DNA of 44,364 nucleotides from IMG/VR virus record IMGVR_UViG_3300044984_000279, positions 1-44,364 of that record; one strand, given 5' to 3'. The position numbers and the translations under genes were made by a program. Positions 1-7,507 of the stretch are shown here, piece after piece. Each line of letters opens with the position of its first letter. The first letter of the stretch is position 1. The DNA comes from a virus. Under the pieces are notes generated by a model, which saw nothing but the letters and a program-made list of their open reading frames with translations, was not told the DNA's origin and did not search any database.

Positions 1-668
1 CCCACTGCTTTATTGACTCCAACAAATACACCCCCAAGTGATCGATTAATTGTGTCAATGCCGAACAATTCATAATCACTTTCTTCTAATACAAATCGCG
101 GAGCATTTAGCCAGCACATTAGTTGACTGGGCCGCATCCATTCAGGTGCGTGTAGTTCTTTTCGATAACTCAGTGCCCAGGATTCAAATTCATGACATAA
201 TAGATTAAGTTGTCGAATGTGCCAACGGGTAGTGGGGTCTGCAGCAGTGTAATAAGGACTCATCTGACCAGATACTCCTTGTAAATCTTCAAAGTATCTA
301 TGTAAGTGATTTAACTTATCGTGAACAATATTACGTACTGCTGGTTCGTCACCAATTGGATCATCAGTCAAACAATTATCCATTGAAAAATAATCATCAA
401 TTTGATAACCAAGGTTAGCTTGATTAATTGCAGCAATACTATGATTAACTTGATTTAAAATATACCAACCGTTACGAGGACTATTAGCAAACCCAAAGAA
501 ACAATAGTTCTTTTCTAAATGATAATTGTGCTGTATCAGATGATTTAGCGCATCAAGCCATTTACGGCTTAGGCTATTGTCAAATACATCAACATATACA
601 GTTAAATGACTGTCGTTGCCCTGTAAAACAATTTCAATAGTGTCAATTAATTGATTGGTACCATTCAT
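1..668 (-). CDS. Conserved-looking protein of unknown function, C-terminus cut by window edge
   Basis: An uninterrupted minus-strand frame runs from ATG at 668 to the window edge (222 complete codons), so the stop lies outside the window. The protein begins MNGTNQLIDTIEIVLQG and is soluble-looking, rich in Trp, Tyr, His and Asn. No signal peptide, membrane segment or catalytic motif that I recognise is present. Visible landmarks are FFGFANSPRNGW (about residues 57-68), LHRYFEDLQG (122-131) and WMRPSQLMCWLNAPRF (177-192). It overlaps the end of the upstream radical SAM gene by 26 bases, so it is probably translationally coupled and part of the same cassette. The first in-frame ATG was chosen; the only other nearby ATG (664) reaches a stop after five codons. 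Its function is unknown to me, although the long open frame with protein-like composition makes it a real gene. Confidence 0.8.
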   Translation of the reverse strand, partial: MNGTNQLIDTIEIVLQGNDSHLTVYVDVFDNSLSRKWLDALNHLIQHNYHLEKNYCFFGFANSPRNGWYILNQVNHSIAAINQANLGYQIDDYFSMDNCLTDDPIGDEPAVRNIVHDKLNHLHRYFEDLQGVSGQMSPYYTAADPTTRWHIRQLNLLCHEFESWALSYRKELHAPEWMRPSQLMCWLNAPRFVLEESDYELFGIDTINRSLGGVFVGVNKAV

Positions 669-1938
669 AAACATCAGGTCTCATTGATAATATGTCGGCC
701 ATGGTATATTCATCGCCACGGATATCTTCTAATTGTAACACACGTTGCTTGCCTTTGTCAAGTGCTAATTTCCAAGTGTCTGGGTATTGCTCTTGGAATG
801 TAGGTCTAGTTTTGAGCTGTATTAATATGTCCCTAAGTGAGTTATGAAGGGGACTACCCAAAATTTCGTCTATCCATGGATGTAATATATCCTTAGGTAG
901 GGCCAATGGCGACATAATAATATCAGGACTAAAACTAAAGACTACTTTGGCAAGAACATCTACATCCAATTCTTCAGCAAGGCGGCTAATGTTGGCGACT
1001 TCGAACATTCCGGGCAATGTGAGAGTGAAGTCAATGCGCATTTGGCGTCGGTGACTTGCGATTCTAACTCCTTGACGGAAGTTTGTAAGCCATGAATTAT
1101 AGTCAAGTCCTGTTCTAATATACTCACCAATTGGTCCTGTTCCGTCGAGACTGGCACAGATTTGCCAATCACGTAGCCCAGATAGAATGTCCCTATAGAG
1201 ATTGACGCCGCGATAGTCGACACGGCTAAGATTTGTATTGTACCTTGCGTAAACACGTTTACCATCTCCTAGTTCAACAATGCGCTTCATATAGCGCCAA
1301 TGTTGTTCGTACATTAGTGGCTCCCCGCCTACCCAATATACTTCTTCTACTTGATGACTTTCTACAGCACTCGCAAACTCTTGTTCTATTTGACTGTCTT
1401 GAAAAGCAGTAATCTGTTCTTTGATTTCGGGCTTCATCCAATTGTTCTTTGGATTCGACCAATTGATCATATTATGAGTGCGCTGTTCTGTTTCCCAGGC
1501 GCTGGATAACATATCTCCACACATACGACATTTGAAATTACATAGGTTACTAAAGCGATAATCCCAACTAACAGGACGAAGTGTAGTAGTTCCGTCTGGT
1601 TGGGTATTCTCTACTATACTATCATACTTATGAGCAAACATTTGATCAAAATAACTACGGTAAACGCTTGTGTTTAATAATTTGTCATTACATACTTCAC
1701 ACTCAGGTAAGGTCTCGCCGGCCATCATACGGCGGCGAACACTTTTCATGTGTTCGCTGTTCCAATGCTGTTCAAGTGTGATAGGAATATACCGACCAGT
1801 GCCGGCACTGGTGTCAATGTACTGTTCAAAGTTCTGTGCAGGCTCGCGACTAGCACAACACAATCTGCGTTCAGTCTGAGGACTTAGGTATGTGTGTACC
1901 CACGGTGCTAGACACAAAGTCTGTGGTTTAGGTTGCAT
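643..1938 (-). CDS. Radical SAM protein with N-terminal twitch-like cysteine region (rSAM A)
   Basis: Radical SAM enzymes bind a [4Fe-4S] cluster through CxxxCxxC and cleave S-adenosylmethionine to a 5'-deoxyadenosyl radical. Here the motif is CNFKCRMC (Cys133, 137, 140), followed by a GGEP motif near residue 203 and SLDGTG then YIRTG further on. The first 85 residues carry Cys9 (CLAPW), Cys27-Cys28 and Cys80/Cys83 (CEVC). This resembles a twitch domain that would hold one auxiliary cluster, but placed before the catalytic domain. I prefer the ATG at 1938 (431 residues) over 1983. It has GGAG seven bases upstream, cuts the overlap with the preceding gene to 11 bases, and puts CLAPW at the same depth as in its paralogues. 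It is the last of five related genes in this cassette. The substrate is unknown; SPASM/twitch enzymes often act on peptides. Confidence 0.88.
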   Translation of the reverse strand: MQPKPQTLCLAPWVHTYLSPQTERRLCCASREPAQNFEQYIDTSAGTGRYIPITLEQHWNSEHMKSVRRRMMAGETLPECEVCNDKLLNTSVYRSYFDQMFAHKYDSIVENTQPDGTTTLRPVSWDYRFSNLCNFKCRMCGDMLSSAWETEQRTHNMINWSNPKNNWMKPEIKEQITAFQDSQIEQEFASAVESHQVEEVYWVGGEPLMYEQHWRYMKRIVELGDGKRVYARYNTNLSRVDYRGVNLYRDILSGLRDWQICASLDGTGPIGEYIRTGLDYNSWLTNFRQGVRIASHRRQMRIDFTLTLPGMFEVANISRLAEELDVDVLAKVVFSFSPDIIMSPLALPKDILHPWIDEILGSPLHNSLRDILIQLKTRPTFQEQYPDTWKLALDKGKQRVLQLEDIRGDEYTMADILSMRPDVYEWYQSIN

Positions 1939-2983
1939 GTATCCACTCCAATGTTGGAGTAATAAATTCAACGTTAACTCCATTTAATACCTGAGCTCTA
2001 TCATAAAACTTATTGTAATTATGTTTAATTTTTTGTTCTGTTAGTGGATCTAAATATCCGTTACAATCGAAATTTATAATATTATTGTAGACAATTTCTA
2101 ATCTATCTTCAAAAAACTCTTCAACGTCGTAACTTTCATCAAACAAATGCCCGTAGGTTTCAAATCCCAATGAGCGTAGATGTGCTAGTGTTCCCTTCAT
2201 CCCCAACGACATAAATGGATGTTGGTGTGCTATAGGTTTATATGTCTTTTCTGTAATAAACAAGTCAGCAGGACAATGTTCGTCCGATTTAAGCCCTTGT
2301 TGCTCTTTTATCAAATCTGCACAGTCAAAATAAGTTTCAACAGCCACAGTAAAATATGTGTCATCATACCATTCAGATTCGAATTGTCTATCCCAGCCAA
2401 TACGTGCTACTGGATTATCCTCTTTAGTAACTAAAGGTTTTCCATTGCACCAGCGTTCAACATAACTCCAAGTGGCGCGATCTAATACAGGTTCAAATCG
2501 TTCAACGATTGCTGTTCTAAATGGCTTGCTACGTTTAATTGGCATGAAAAACAAATTATTGTTTGTACGATTTGGTACATAGTTTTGATATTGAAAATTC
2601 TTATCGCAGGTATACCAAAGACTTTCATTATACCAAAACCAATTTGGTACATTGATAATGTTCTTCCATCCATAAGCATGCGAATTCTTGCAACCCAATA
2701 CTACTAAAATATTATCTAAATACGGCTGAAAATCACGTGCTAGTAAGAATGGGCGAGCTTCCCATAAGTTTGCTAAAATTACTCTGAATCCGTCAGACAA
2801 GAATTTAATTAGAATATCGTTATTAAAAAATTCCGGGCGTGACACTACTAAGATATCTGTATCTTTATTATATGTTTTAGTATTATTATAGACACTTAGA
2901 TCAAACTCTGTTTGCAGTATCCATTCTAGGTAACTACTGTTCAGATCTGTCCAACCAACCCTGACTAAATTTATTTTACTCAT
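1928..2983 (-). CDS. Putative glycosyltransferase, GT10-like C-terminal motif
   Basis: A 351-residue soluble protein. Its best clue is a C-terminal block at about residues 240-290 with ITEKTYKPIAHQHPFM, then GFETYGHLFDESYD. This resembles the nucleotide-sugar-binding C-terminal part of GT-B enzymes of the fucosyltransferase (GT10) type, where a conserved E-K-x(n)-P block occurs. The N-terminal half is divergent and I see no diagnostic motif there. It overlaps rSAM B by 8 bases upstream and rSAM A by 11 bases downstream, so it sits between two radical SAM genes in the same operon. If the assignment is right, it transfers a sugar in the cytoplasm to a phage product or a glycan intermediate. It could instead be a non-catalytic relative; the family call is tentative, but the gene itself is certain. 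Confidence 0.6.
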   Translation of the reverse strand: MSKINLVRVGWTDLNSSYLEWILQTEFDLSVYNNTKTYNKDTDILVVSRPEFFNNDILIKFLSDGFRVILANLWEARPFLLARDFQPYLDNILVVLGCKNSHAYGWKNIINVPNWFWYNESLWYTCDKNFQYQNYVPNRTNNNLFFMPIKRSKPFRTAIVERFEPVLDRATWSYVERWCNGKPLVTKEDNPVARIGWDRQFESEWYDDTYFTVAVETYFDCADLIKEQQGLKSDEHCPADLFITEKTYKPIAHQHPFMSLGMKGTLAHLRSLGFETYGHLFDESYDVEEFFEDRLEIVYNNIINFDCNGYLDPLTEQKIKHNYNKFYDRAQVLNGVNVEFITPTLEWIHAT

Positions 2984-4169
2984 AGCCCATAGCCTTGGCC
3001 ATCTCAGGGTGTGTGGTTAAAAAACTTTGATCGCGGTATTCATCTGCCAGTTTCATATTGCGTAGGAATTCTTGGCCGTCACTGCTTTGACCGTTTCGAA
3101 TAAACTTAATAATACGTAGAATTTCTGCACGATATTTAGGATGAACTTGTATATTAGTTAATTTATCAATGACTAATTCTTGTGCATCTGCAGTCATACG
3201 ACTAATACACATGTGCCATGGATCGTGTAACATATTAAAGTAGATATGATCAAAAGTCTGTTTTTCAATCCATGCACATATCTCTGGAAGATAGTAAACA
3301 TTTTGTACATTAACTGTCAGACACAGTTGTGTAGAAAATTTATTGCTACGCATACTGGTAAATCTACTTAGATTTTCTTGTACTTCAGACCACAACGCAC
3401 CATATCGTTCATATTCAAATCGCTCTTCTGTGTTGTCAATTGAGAGTGCTACCTCTACCTGTTTAAAGTGACTCCACAGGTGATGTTGTTCAGGGAATAC
3501 AGTGCCGTTAGTATTATAATGAATTTCAATGTTTTTAGCGTAACCATGAGACACAGCATACTCTAATAGATCAAAGTGTTGTTGAATAAGAAAAGGTTCA
3601 CCACCAGTGAACTCGAGATACTTAATGTTTGGTAAAAGTTGCTTTAGATTGTCCCAAAATATTTCGCTTTCTCTAGGCCAAGCTCCCTGTTTCATCCATA
3701 TGTTTGCAATATGATCTTTTCTGTGTTCTTTAGGAACATAGTCTAATTCTTCTCTAGCCCACTTACTACTTGACCAGCTACCGCAGATACGACATTTAAG
3801 GTTACAGATATTACCCAGCTTAAGATCAATAAACCACAGTTGATTAGGGTTAGTATTTGTCCAATCTACACTGTCATAGTACTCCTTTAGTCTTATACGA
3901 CTGTTCATACGTTTACTAGTACGGCCTGCGGCTTCTTCATCCCAACAACGCTGACAGGTTTCTGGCTTATTGCCTGCAAGGAACTCTGAACGTAATGCCT
4001 GCATGTATTCGCTATGATATATTTCTTCTAAGGTATTTTCGCGTAGACTATATTTGGTACCGTCGGGCTTTGTAATCTCATCTACAGCAAGACAGCAAGG
4101 GCGAGCGGTGCCTATAGGACTAGTTTCAATACTAATCCACGGTAGCATACATATTTTCTCAGGCAACAT
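2976..4169 (-). CDS. Radical SAM protein with N-terminal twitch-like cysteine region (rSAM B)
   Basis: A 397-residue protein. The cluster-binding motif is CNLKCRIC (Cys122, 126, 129), followed by FTGGEPFL and then SIDNTEERFEYERYG, the counterpart of the SLDG..YIR block in its paralogues. The N-terminal region has CMLPW (Cys7), PCC (Cys25-26) and CQRC (Cys72, 75), the four-position cysteine pattern expected of an auxiliary iron-sulfur cluster. It is the shortest of the five and the most divergent in the YIR block (YERYG), suggesting a different substrate. Its start overlaps rSAM C by 11 bases and its end overlaps the glycosyltransferase-like gene by 8 bases. It groups with A and C, not with D and E. 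Radical SAM membership is secure; the reaction is unknown. Confidence 0.9.
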   Translation of the reverse strand: MLPEKICMLPWISIETSPIGTARPCCLAVDEITKPDGTKYSLRENTLEEIYHSEYMQALRSEFLAGNKPETCQRCWDEEAAGRTSKRMNSRIRLKEYYDSVDWTNTNPNQLWFIDLKLGNICNLKCRICGSWSSSKWAREELDYVPKEHRKDHIANIWMKQGAWPRESEIFWDNLKQLLPNIKYLEFTGGEPFLIQQHFDLLEYAVSHGYAKNIEIHYNTNGTVFPEQHHLWSHFKQVEVALSIDNTEERFEYERYGALWSEVQENLSRFTSMRSNKFSTQLCLTVNVQNVYYLPEICAWIEKQTFDHIYFNMLHDPWHMCISRMTADAQELVIDKLTNIQVHPKYRAEILRIIKFIRNGQSSDGQEFLRNMKLADEYRDQSFLTTHPEMAKAMGYE

Positions 4170-5475
4170 ACTGTCTTAGATCCTTATACTCTGTAAACAC
4201 ATCTTCAAATCTTTCTTTTCTATACTGATCATGTATATCGTTTACACGAAAAAACTCTCGAAGCAAATGGCTATTATCGTTAGCATTCATAAAGTGTAGC
4301 ATACCCTCATAACCACTAGTGGCACGTTGTAGGTGATCTTGTGGGCGTAGCCAATCAATATGTTCTTGCACTTTAGCTGTTACTTGTTCTTTATACCGGT
4401 GTGGCAGAATATCAATACGATCGCGGTCAGGACCTTGCAAGATATTAACATTCCAATCCTGTGCTCGTAAATAGCCTCGATCAACCCAATTACGATGAAA
4501 ATCTGTTACATGATTAGCATTATAAAGACTTACCGTTGAGCTAACATAAAAGTCAGTGTTGGGGCAACGTTTCATCATTTCTTCACGATTACGCTCAATT
4601 TGATCCCACTTAGTACCTTTACGTATATATTCGCCGTGCGCAAACATACCGTCTAGGCTAGCACCAACACTGACATTCTTAAATAATCTCCAGTAATCTA
4701 GTACATTGTCATCTTTAAGATGTAGACGACTGAAGTTTGTGTTATAAATCAATTTAACATCAAACATCTCACGAGCTGCTAGTTCTTTAAGAATCCAGAA
4801 ATGTTCCTCCATCATCAGAGGTTCACCACCGGCAAAATAAACTTGTTCTAAGTATGGTATGTGTTCCTGTAGTTGATTCCACATGTCGTGCTCATCGCGA
4901 CCAGCAAACATGATCTTAGGATAACTACGTTTACCATATAGTTGTTCTTCTTCTGCGTACCAACTTGAACTAAACCAGCCGCCACAGGTACGGCAGGTAA
5001 AGTTACATAGGTTACTGAAACGTATGTCATAGTAACGTAATTTAAAATCATCGAACTGTCCATCGGGTAGTGTTTGATCTACTATCTCAATGTGCTGTCC
5101 AAAGTTTTTATTTGTGCTGTTACGCATGCTTACAAATCCACTAGCTTCCTGCTCGTAGCATTTACTACATTCTTTGCAGGGCTTTTCTTCCAGCATGTTT
5201 TTACGCATGGTCTTATATGCGTCTTGATTCCAAACAGTAGCCATGCTATCTTGTTTGAAGTTACCGATAGGATGACGATCATCACCTAGACAGCAAGGAT
5301 AAGCACGACCATCAGGAAAGCCATGCATGTGTATCCAAGGTATCATACAGAATACATCACTCTTGGTCAGGCGATCTAACTGATCAGGACGTAGATCATC
5401 TTCACTGATATACACTGGTTTACGTGTATGATAGTGATGATTTTTATAGTAGTCGTTTTGTTGCTGATCGCTCAT
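4159..5475 (-). CDS. Radical SAM protein with N-terminal twitch-like cysteine region (rSAM C)
   Basis: A 438-residue protein with a roughly 40-residue polar N-terminal extension absent from A and B. The first conserved cysteines follow: CMIPWIHMHG (Cys43), YPCC (Cys61-62) and C-KECSKC (Cys100, 103, 106). The catalytic cluster motif is CNFTCRTC (Cys157, 161, 164), then FAGGEPLM and SLDGMFAHGEYIRKG. The segment around Cys43-Cys106 (PW..., DGRAYPCC, GN..., W...R..ML) reads like a SPASM/twitch region moved to the N-terminus. Start and upstream stop overlap by four bases (ATGA) with the SGNH-like gene, a classic translational-coupling arrangement. Of the five it has the most complete match to the A/B/C subgroup. 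Radical SAM chemistry is secure by family; substrate unknown. Confidence 0.92.
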   Translation of the reverse strand: MSDQQQNDYYKNHHYHTRKPVYISEDDLRPDQLDRLTKSDVFCMIPWIHMHGFPDGRAYPCCLGDDRHPIGNFKQDSMATVWNQDAYKTMRKNMLEEKPCKECSKCYEQEASGFVSMRNSTNKNFGQHIEIVDQTLPDGQFDDFKLRYYDIRFSNLCNFTCRTCGGWFSSSWYAEEEQLYGKRSYPKIMFAGRDEHDMWNQLQEHIPYLEQVYFAGGEPLMMEEHFWILKELAAREMFDVKLIYNTNFSRLHLKDDNVLDYWRLFKNVSVGASLDGMFAHGEYIRKGTKWDQIERNREEMMKRCPNTDFYVSSTVSLYNANHVTDFHRNWVDRGYLRAQDWNVNILQGPDRDRIDILPHRYKEQVTAKVQEHIDWLRPQDHLQRATSGYEGMLHFMNANDNSHLLREFFRVNDIHDQYRKERFEDVFTEYKDLRQYVA

Positions 5476-6134
5476 AATGTTAGTAGTATCTGTTGTGCTA
5501 TTTGTTCGTGGTCTGTTTTAGTAGGATGCCCTAACCCTTGCCGCCAAGTACCAAAATTGTCCATATTAATGTTTATGCTACCCACTGATCCCATACAACA
5601 AGTTTCAATTAATCGCACTCCTTGATGTTCACATAATACTCGTATCATGTCAACATAATTACTTTTTTTACTTTCATATTCTTCACCGTCGAATTTATAT
5701 CTAATAACGGTATCGTAGATTGTGGATAACGGATCTAAATATTCTGCACGATCACTGCATATTCTAGGGTGCAGATTAATATTACTATCTGTATAATCTT
5801 TAAAATGTGTAAATGATTGTCCCTGTTTAGCAGTGGCGCACCAACTTGGTATAATAAACCATTCTCTATCTTCAGCACGCCAATACTCACGCATAGTGCT
5901 AGTCCAGCCTACAATAACAAGAGTAATTTCTTGACTTTTATATCTGGCTAATGTATTTACTACATTGTGAAATATACCTTCATTACTAATACCACATACA
6001 GAATAATTTTTACATTCTACTCCTAGGGTATTTGCTACTAAATTAGGGTAACTGTATTTGACGTTGTCTTCGTGTTGATTTGCATGCACTAATTCTGCGC
6101 CGTGTGTAACCGAACAACCAAAGGCCAATATCAT
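5472..6134 (-). CDS. SGNH/GDSL-hydrolase-like protein
   Basis: A 220-residue protein opening with FGCSVTHG, which matches block I of the SGNH (GDSL) hydrolase fold with Ser8 as the candidate nucleophile. Near the C-terminus GHPTKTDHEQIA places His203 where the catalytic His of block V is expected, followed by a helix. The usual Asp three residues before that His is not seen (Gly200), so the triad may be incomplete or use another acid. SGNH proteins in glycan loci are often O-acetylesterases or acyl-transfer enzymes. It lies between two radical SAM genes and overlaps each by four bases, so it is expected to act in the same pathway. No signal peptide is visible, so it is probably cytoplasmic. 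The fold call is fairly good; the substrate is unknown. Confidence 0.7.
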   Translation of the reverse strand: MILAFGCSVTHGAELVHANQHEDNVKYSYPNLVANTLGVECKNYSVCGISNEGIFHNVVNTLARYKSQEITLVIVGWTSTMREYWRAEDREWFIIPSWCATAKQGQSFTHFKDYTDSNINLHPRICSDRAEYLDPLSTIYDTVIRYKFDGEEYESKKSNYVDMIRVLCEHQGVRLIETCCMGSVGSININMDNFGTWRQGLGHPTKTDHEQIAQQILLTL

Positions 6135-7507
6135 AGAGTATCGTACCAGTCTGCTATTTGTGGAAAAGTATATTTAAAGTCTAGACCACGTCGCCGGTCG
6201 TATTGCTGATAAAAGTTTTTAAAGTCACGTTGTAGAATCTCACGCGATAGTGCTCCGCTGTGTGGACTATCTACTGTCTGCAGATATTCAATTAATCTTT
6301 GTAATTGATTAAATTCAAACTCATGCATATCCGTCCACGCCGCCTTGCCAAATTGTTGTAGTTCTTCTGCGTATTGTTCACGCACCTCTAGCGGTAAAAT
6401 TAACGGACTTTGGAAACTTGGAAAGCGTAAAATGTTTAGACTAAAGTTAATACTATCCTTGCCATACTTTTGTTTAAGTTTGACTATCATCCATAGTAGA
6501 TCTGTTAAACTTAATAAGCATAGGGCATTGATTGTACACATAACGTGGAGCCCACGCAACTTACCGCTATCCAATAAGAACATAACATTATTAACCCACT
6601 GATCCCAATCCAAGCCATCGCGTATATACATTGCGTGACGACCCCAACTTTCATTGCTTGTGTATAAATCCAGTTCAATACCATCTGTAGCATCCAATAA
6701 GTGTTCTAATTTATCTTGTTCGTAGGCCAGGTTACTATTGATTGCTAGGCGTGTAGTACTTTGTCCTTTGTTCTTTTGGAACCAATCAATCAGACGCCAT
6801 GTATATCCGCTCATTAAAGGCTCGCCACCTGTGATGCGTAGTTCTTTTAATGTTCGGTGTAGGTCTGACTCCCACCAAGCAAAGAACGCTTCAACGTAAG
6901 GATTAACTTGATCAATAGTAAAAAGTTGACTACTATCGTGAGTGTGAGTAAAGTGATTGCGTCCGTCAGATACAAGATGTTCATAGGCTCCATTGCGTTT
7001 AATATCTCTAACCCAGGAGGTACTGAAAGCAGGGTTACAATAACTACAAGCAAGCTGACAAGTTCTGTCGAATGCAATTTCCAAAGTTTGTAAGTTGACA
7101 TCTTGATACCACCCAAGTTTATACGCATCATCTAAATCCTTATCATCATATATTACTGTTTTGTACACACGATCACTAATTGGCTCAGGAACATCCTGGC
7201 CTGCATACTTGGGATCTTTATACATGTCTTCAATCTTCCAGCAGTACTCGCAGCCACTAGGACGTTCTCCGGCATGCATCTGTCTGCGCTGTTCTTTCTT
7301 TTGGGGTGTGTTATGCAAGGCACTAGGATTGCTTAGTATTGCTTCTTTATCAATAGCATGTGGTAAAGGGTGGTGACAACTAGTAGTTTGTCCACTGCCT
7401 AACCATATAGTAGCGTTGTACCACTTGGCCGCACAGAAGCTTTCGCTCTTAATGTCAATCACTCTACGCTTGTATTGTAGATCTGTTTCGTTAGCTATTT
7501 TCGGCAT
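6131..7507 (-). CDS. Radical SAM protein with N-terminal twitch-like region (rSAM D)
   Basis: A 458-residue protein with CQLACSYC (Cys150, 154, 157), then ITGGEPLM and YIRDGLDWDQW. The N-terminal cysteines are Cys25 (CAAKW), Cys44 and Cys86/Cys89 (CEYCW). Where paralogues A-C have a Cys-Cys pair, this protein has Cys44-His45-His46. It is the closest relative of rSAM E immediately upstream. They share NPSALHNT/HPSALHNT, KKEQR, the G-E-x-P-x(2)-C-x-Y-C-W-x-I-E-D segment, SYCxPxFSTxW, NPYVEAF and a C-terminal YDxRRG. The pair looks like a tandem duplication that has since diverged. It overlaps rSAM E by 17 bases and the SGNH-like gene by 4 bases. An AGGAG lies ten bases before the chosen ATG. 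Reaction unknown. Confidence 0.92.
   Translation of the reverse strand: MPKIANETDLQYKRRVIDIKSESFCAAKWYNATIWLGSGQTTSCHHPLPHAIDKEAILSNPSALHNTPQKKEQRRQMHAGERPSGCEYCWKIEDMYKDPKYAGQDVPEPISDRVYKTVIYDDKDLDDAYKLGWYQDVNLQTLEIAFDRTCQLACSYCNPAFSTSWVRDIKRNGAYEHLVSDGRNHFTHTHDSSQLFTIDQVNPYVEAFFAWWESDLHRTLKELRITGGEPLMSGYTWRLIDWFQKNKGQSTTRLAINSNLAYEQDKLEHLLDATDGIELDLYTSNESWGRHAMYIRDGLDWDQWVNNVMFLLDSGKLRGLHVMCTINALCLLSLTDLLWMIVKLKQKYGKDSINFSLNILRFPSFQSPLILPLEVREQYAEELQQFGKAAWTDMHEFEFNQLQRLIEYLQTVDSPHSGALSREILQRDFKNFYQQYDRRRGLDFKYTFPQIADWYDTL

Noticed and set aside
960-1265. A 101-codon ORF nested out of frame in rSAM A, with an apparent N-terminal membrane segment, a coiled-coil-like stretch and CPEC, reminiscent of a spanin
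   Set aside because: It lies wholly within a conserved radical SAM gene on the same strand, and its only ribosome-binding-like sequence (AGGAG) directly abuts the ATG. There is no lysis context. Chance translation of a shifted frame is the simpler reading.
1928-1983. Longer start (ATG 1983) for rSAM A
   Set aside because: It would overlap the previous gene by 56 bases and add a segment with no counterpart in paralogues B and E. ATG 1938 has GGAG at seven bases.
6847-7131. Strongly hydrophobic 94-codon ORF inside rSAM D
   Set aside because: Out-of-frame shadow of a conserved enzyme gene, with no separate start signal. The hydrophobicity follows from T-rich shifted codons.
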